From contig NC_079876.1 of NCBI RefSeq assembly GCF_029227915.1, forward strand, positions 22,876,001-22,940,000: a DNA stretch of 64,000 nt. Reading direction: 5' to 3'. Both the position numbers and the translations under genes were made by a program. Origin of the DNA: Hydractinia symbiolongicarpus (taxonomy: Eukaryota > Cnidaria > Hydrozoa > Anthoathecata > Hydractiniidae). The notes under the pieces were generated by a model. It worked only from the letters and a program-made list of their open reading frames with translations, had not been told where the DNA came from and ran no database searches. Shown in pieces: positions 60,650-64,000 of this stretch. Numbering within the stretch: position 1 is the stretch's first letter; each line of letters begins with the position of its first letter.

Positions 60650-61742
60650 TCCATATAATAATACGCCAGTTCTGTCTGTCTGTGACTTTTGCAAAGTGGA
60701 TAAAATTTCTTAGATAAAGTCTATAAAACATCGCCTATAAATTTGTTCTGTAAATTACCAAACTTTGACGTTAAAGAAATACTGACGTCAAAGGAAAGTA
60801 TATAAAGATTAATGAAGCCATTGCATTGCACTTTTAAATTTAAGGCTAAATAACTTGGAAACGGGTGGAAATAACTGACGTGATCTCCTGCGTGGGTAAC
60901 TAGAGACTACCTGGGACCAATTTGGGCAAGTTTTCCAAACCTGGGTCCCCAAATCCGTCTCAGAATGGACGGGTTAATAACGTCATGAAAAAACCTTTAA
61001 ACCTTTATATCTCTGCAGCCGTTTGTCAAACGTACATAATCCTATACATTTTCTTGATCAGCGTTTCAAGATCTATACGATAAAGGCAACGGGTATACAA
61101 ATTTCTCAAATATTTTTTTTCGTATTTAGGTCCTTGCTAACGTGAGCAAAAATTTAAAACCTTATATCTCCTTATGCGTTCGTCGAGAATATGTTATCGT
61201 ATGTATTATTTTCGTCAGCGTTTTAATCACTACGCATTACAGGCAAGTGATAAACTAAACTTCGCCAATTTTTTGTACATGCACTGCTGATTTATTACAT
61301 AATTAAATTCGCTACCCGCGTACGGTTAGAACAAGCGTGTAACGTCATCAAAAACACTTTAAACCCCATTGCCTCTGCAACCATTTGTCAAAGACACGTG
61401 TTCCTATACATTTTTTTAATCGGCCTTTCACATATGATGAAGGCATTAGGAATATAAAATTCTGAAAATTCTAAAATAATTTTGGGTGTTTTGACAAGCC
61501 ATTGTTGACGTCAGCAAAATATTTAAATCCTTTATATCTCATTAACCGCTCATAAAAAGCAGATGATCATATACATTTTCTTGATCAGCAGTTTAAGCTC
61601 TACACAATAGAGGTAACAAATAACTAAATTTTGCCAATTTTTTATTGTACCTGCACTGCTGACGCCAGCAAAAATATAAAACAACCTATGTTTCCATTGT
61701 CCTTCTGCCTAAGTGGATTTCTCCATGGGCCTTGTCGAATAG
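60650..61742 (+). mobile_element. Helitron-like element, array unit 4, with internal partial duplication
   Basis: It starts TCCATATAATAATACGCC. The body matches units 2 and 3, and then a second partial body (from about 61300) repeats the CCTCTGCAACCATTTGTCAA and TTGACGTCAGC blocks before the final hairpin. The terminal CTAG is mutated (AATAG), but T follows, as expected. Confidence 0.65.
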
Positions 61743-64000
61743 TTATAAGTAATTCAGAACAATGTGAGAACACCAAATAACACCAGGACTTATGTTAACT
61801 GCGTGGGTGGAAGAAAATCTCGAAGTTGTATTAGAATGGCCAAAATGATATGAGAATAACGTATTTCGCAACCCCTGACTTCCATTGAAGATAATTTTTG
61901 AAAGGAAAATAGGCAAAGCTGCTCTTTAGATAAACGTGCTTATAAAACTTACGTGTTTCATTAATGAAAAGATTTTTGCTATGCGCAATGCTTATTGCAA
62001 CCGTTGCGGGTTTTTTAAAGACGATTGTAAATATGGACCCTGGAATTATCACCAGTGTAAATAACTTTGACAAAATCGCTAAATTAGAATAAAATTAACA
62101 AGACGTATGATATACGCAAACAACCTCGCGAATAAAGTTTACAAAAAGCTGTCTATCGAATTGGGATTTTTGTTACGAAGTTAGACACGACATATTTTAC
62201 TATTCAGATACGCAATAAAATTTGTTACACACTTATTTTTCAAAATTGATTTGTGAGACCTTCCTGAACGGAAAATTCCTCGAACTTTTAATTTTCGATG
62301 GGTCCGTTTTGGGTGAACCGACTGACAGGAAGAACAAAGACCACAAACCCACAAACCCCAAAATTTGCGAAATTCATTAATTCAGTTAATTCTGCCTACA
62401 TTCACTTTTAAAAAGTTTGGTGGAAACACCTTTATTTACTAGTTAGTTAAACAAGTGTTTTAAACACTTGTCTTATCTTTTTAAAAAAGAAAAAAGAAAA
62501 AAAAAGTAAAAATAGTTACCAAGATGAGATTCGAACACACGACGACTCCCGTGTCGGTGCTCAGAGAGGCAAAAATTTCCATTCTTGTAGAACACATTTG
62601 CGTTTTAATACAAGCTCACGAGCTTGTAAAAATCTATTTAATATAACTAATCATTTTCATTGTTTTTTATATTTCTACAGTTAATAAAAATATGAACTTG
62701 CAGACACAACATCAAATATCTTTGTCATTTGGCTAACACATATGCTTTTAATATCACATCTAGCTGATCTTCTTCAACTGATTACGTTCTGAATGACGGG
62801 ATAGATTTGTTAAGCCAATTTTACTGCGCACTCTAAATTCTTGCTTGCTATAATTAATTTTAAACTACGATCAGTCATAATATTAATTAGACTTTTAGTG
62901 ATTTACAGTGTTTTTATTGCTTGTCATAGGTTTGTTTTTATATCTTTCCTAACCAAGGCTTTTATTTGAAAAGTACTCCTTCCATCCTTCCCATCCCCAG
63001 CATAAATAGGGTTAAGATATTTCAACCTATTTTGACAGATATGCAAGTGCTAAATTTTGGAACGAATTATACAGAATTACATGTAACAATCCAGTTATTA
63101 TCAACATCAACGTTATGAACCATGATAGTAATCACCTTCTGTTATCACGGCACCTTAGTTCACTTCAGTTTACCATTAAATTCTGCAACCGTTGATGTCA
63201 AAAAGCATTCAGGGACGCTTTTGTTGATCACTCCATTTTCCATGACATAAAAATCATTTATTTTTTGATGCAAGTGCACAAGTTTGACTTCAGCAACTTC
63301 TAACTATTAATGCTCAACATTTTGAGTGTACTTTTACGCTTGATGCCTACTAACATGGAAACGGATAAAAATAACTGAAAATAACCGCATGAGTAAAAAG
63401 TGGCTCTCTGAGACAAAATTGGTTAAATTTTCAAAGGCTGGGTCAACCTGCGTTTTTAGAACGATGTGGAGATTAAAAACCTTTTAACCTCACCTTCTTA
63501 ACTCACGAGCAAACGATAGAAGAAACATCTAGCCAAATTTCTAAAGTTTTTGCACATGTGCATGCAATGCTGAAATCATCAAAACCTTTTAAACCAATAT
63601 TCTTTTCGATCGTTCTCCTGCCTAAAATTGTATTTTCCCACGGGCTACACAAATATTCTTTACAACTACTATATACGACAACTAGGCTACACATTAATAC
63701 GCACATGCCGTGTGCGAATAAGGGTTGCCGAACCGATTCTGCAATTTTCACTTGATAAACATATACATTGACGTCATTACGCATTATTATTTTAATGCGA
63801 GTCTTGGAGACTCTTCTCCAACAAGCTCCTAAGAAAGATAGCAGGTTGTTGTTTACATGTTTTTTTATTTTATATTTTATTTGGAAAAAAAGTGTACACA
63901 CAACCAGCAAAAATAAGCCTGGCTTAACTGCAGTGCTTCTTAACTCTCCTCCGATCTTGTTTTAATCCCATCCATACTACCTGTCTTATTGGTTCATTCA
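61743..64000. other. Intergenic, Helitron and SINE relics
   Basis: No supported gene. 62525-62575 on the minus strand has a B-box-like GTGTTCGAATCTC, with a stem typical of tRNA-derived SINEs. About 63340-63645 is an old Helitron-like copy ending TGTATTTTCCCACGGGCTAC. ORFs of 65-135 codons at 63503-63965 overlap this relic and are not convincing. Confidence 0.4.
62525..62580 (-). repeat. tRNA-like SINE remnant
   Basis: The minus strand reads GACACGGGAGTCGTCGTG, then TGTTCGAATCTCATC. GTTCGAATC is a perfect B-box core. A matching A box is not clear, so this is a fragment, not a functional tRNA. Confidence 0.35.

Noticed and set aside
63503-63910. 135-codon minus-strand ORF
   Set aside because: Overlaps an old Helitron-like relic and has no motifs or codon bias.

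Overview
The window is AT-rich animal DNA with GT-AG introns, no operon structure and many eukaryotic transposons. A DIRS-type tyrosine-recombinase retroelement, an RTE-like LINE with a PHD-type finger inside its reverse transcriptase, abundant Helitron-like ends and small secreted multi-copy genes together suggest an invertebrate, most likely a cnidarian and perhaps a hydrozoan. This is an inference; the species cannot be fixed from the sequence alone.

Layout. 150-3408 is a decayed DIRS element on the minus strand, with 46-bp inverted terminal repeats and its reverse-transcriptase core deleted. 3886-9871 (+) is the one clear conserved enzyme gene, a flavin amine oxidase of the polyamine-oxidase type in five strong exons plus a phase-compatible candidate first exon; one intron holds about 1 kb of (CTGT)n. 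9872-22765 is mostly non-coding. It holds two roughly 2-kb elements sharing long terminal inverted repeats (14151-16187 and 17862-20108), a pogo-like MITE (22207-22765) and one small two-TM-segment ORF (16450-16791).

23.7-54.8 kb is a cluster of related genes for short secreted prepropeptides. Each has three exons: a signal peptide, then an Asp/Glu-rich segment, then an Arg/Tyr/Gly-rich C-terminus (RRRY and RYGYGG repeats). Three copies look intact: 23713-24340 (-), 31683-34584 (+) and 43322-43939 (+). Four are broken: 27245-27868, the lone exon 1 at 35648-35696, the exon-1 relic at 46200-46246 and the pseudogene at 54021-54780. Several share an upstream box and a TATA region. A two-gene block appears twice (about 27.0-31.7 kb and 43.1-46.2 kb), with opposite members dead in each copy. 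The architecture (acidic pro-part, cationic Tyr/Gly-rich mature part, tandem cluster) recalls secreted antimicrobial-peptide families or DOPA-type adhesive and structural proteins. I cannot name a known family; this is the best candidate for an undescribed system here.

The rest is transposon-rich: a LINE fragment (37246-38355), tRNA-like SINE remnants (about 28.7 and 44.7 kb), a 1.3-kb dispersed repeat (about 32.6-34.2 and 52.5-53.8 kb), and a non-autonomous Helitron-like family (5' TC, 3' hairpin then CTAG) that forms a head-to-tail array at 56956-61742 and a second one on the minus strand at 46398-48735.
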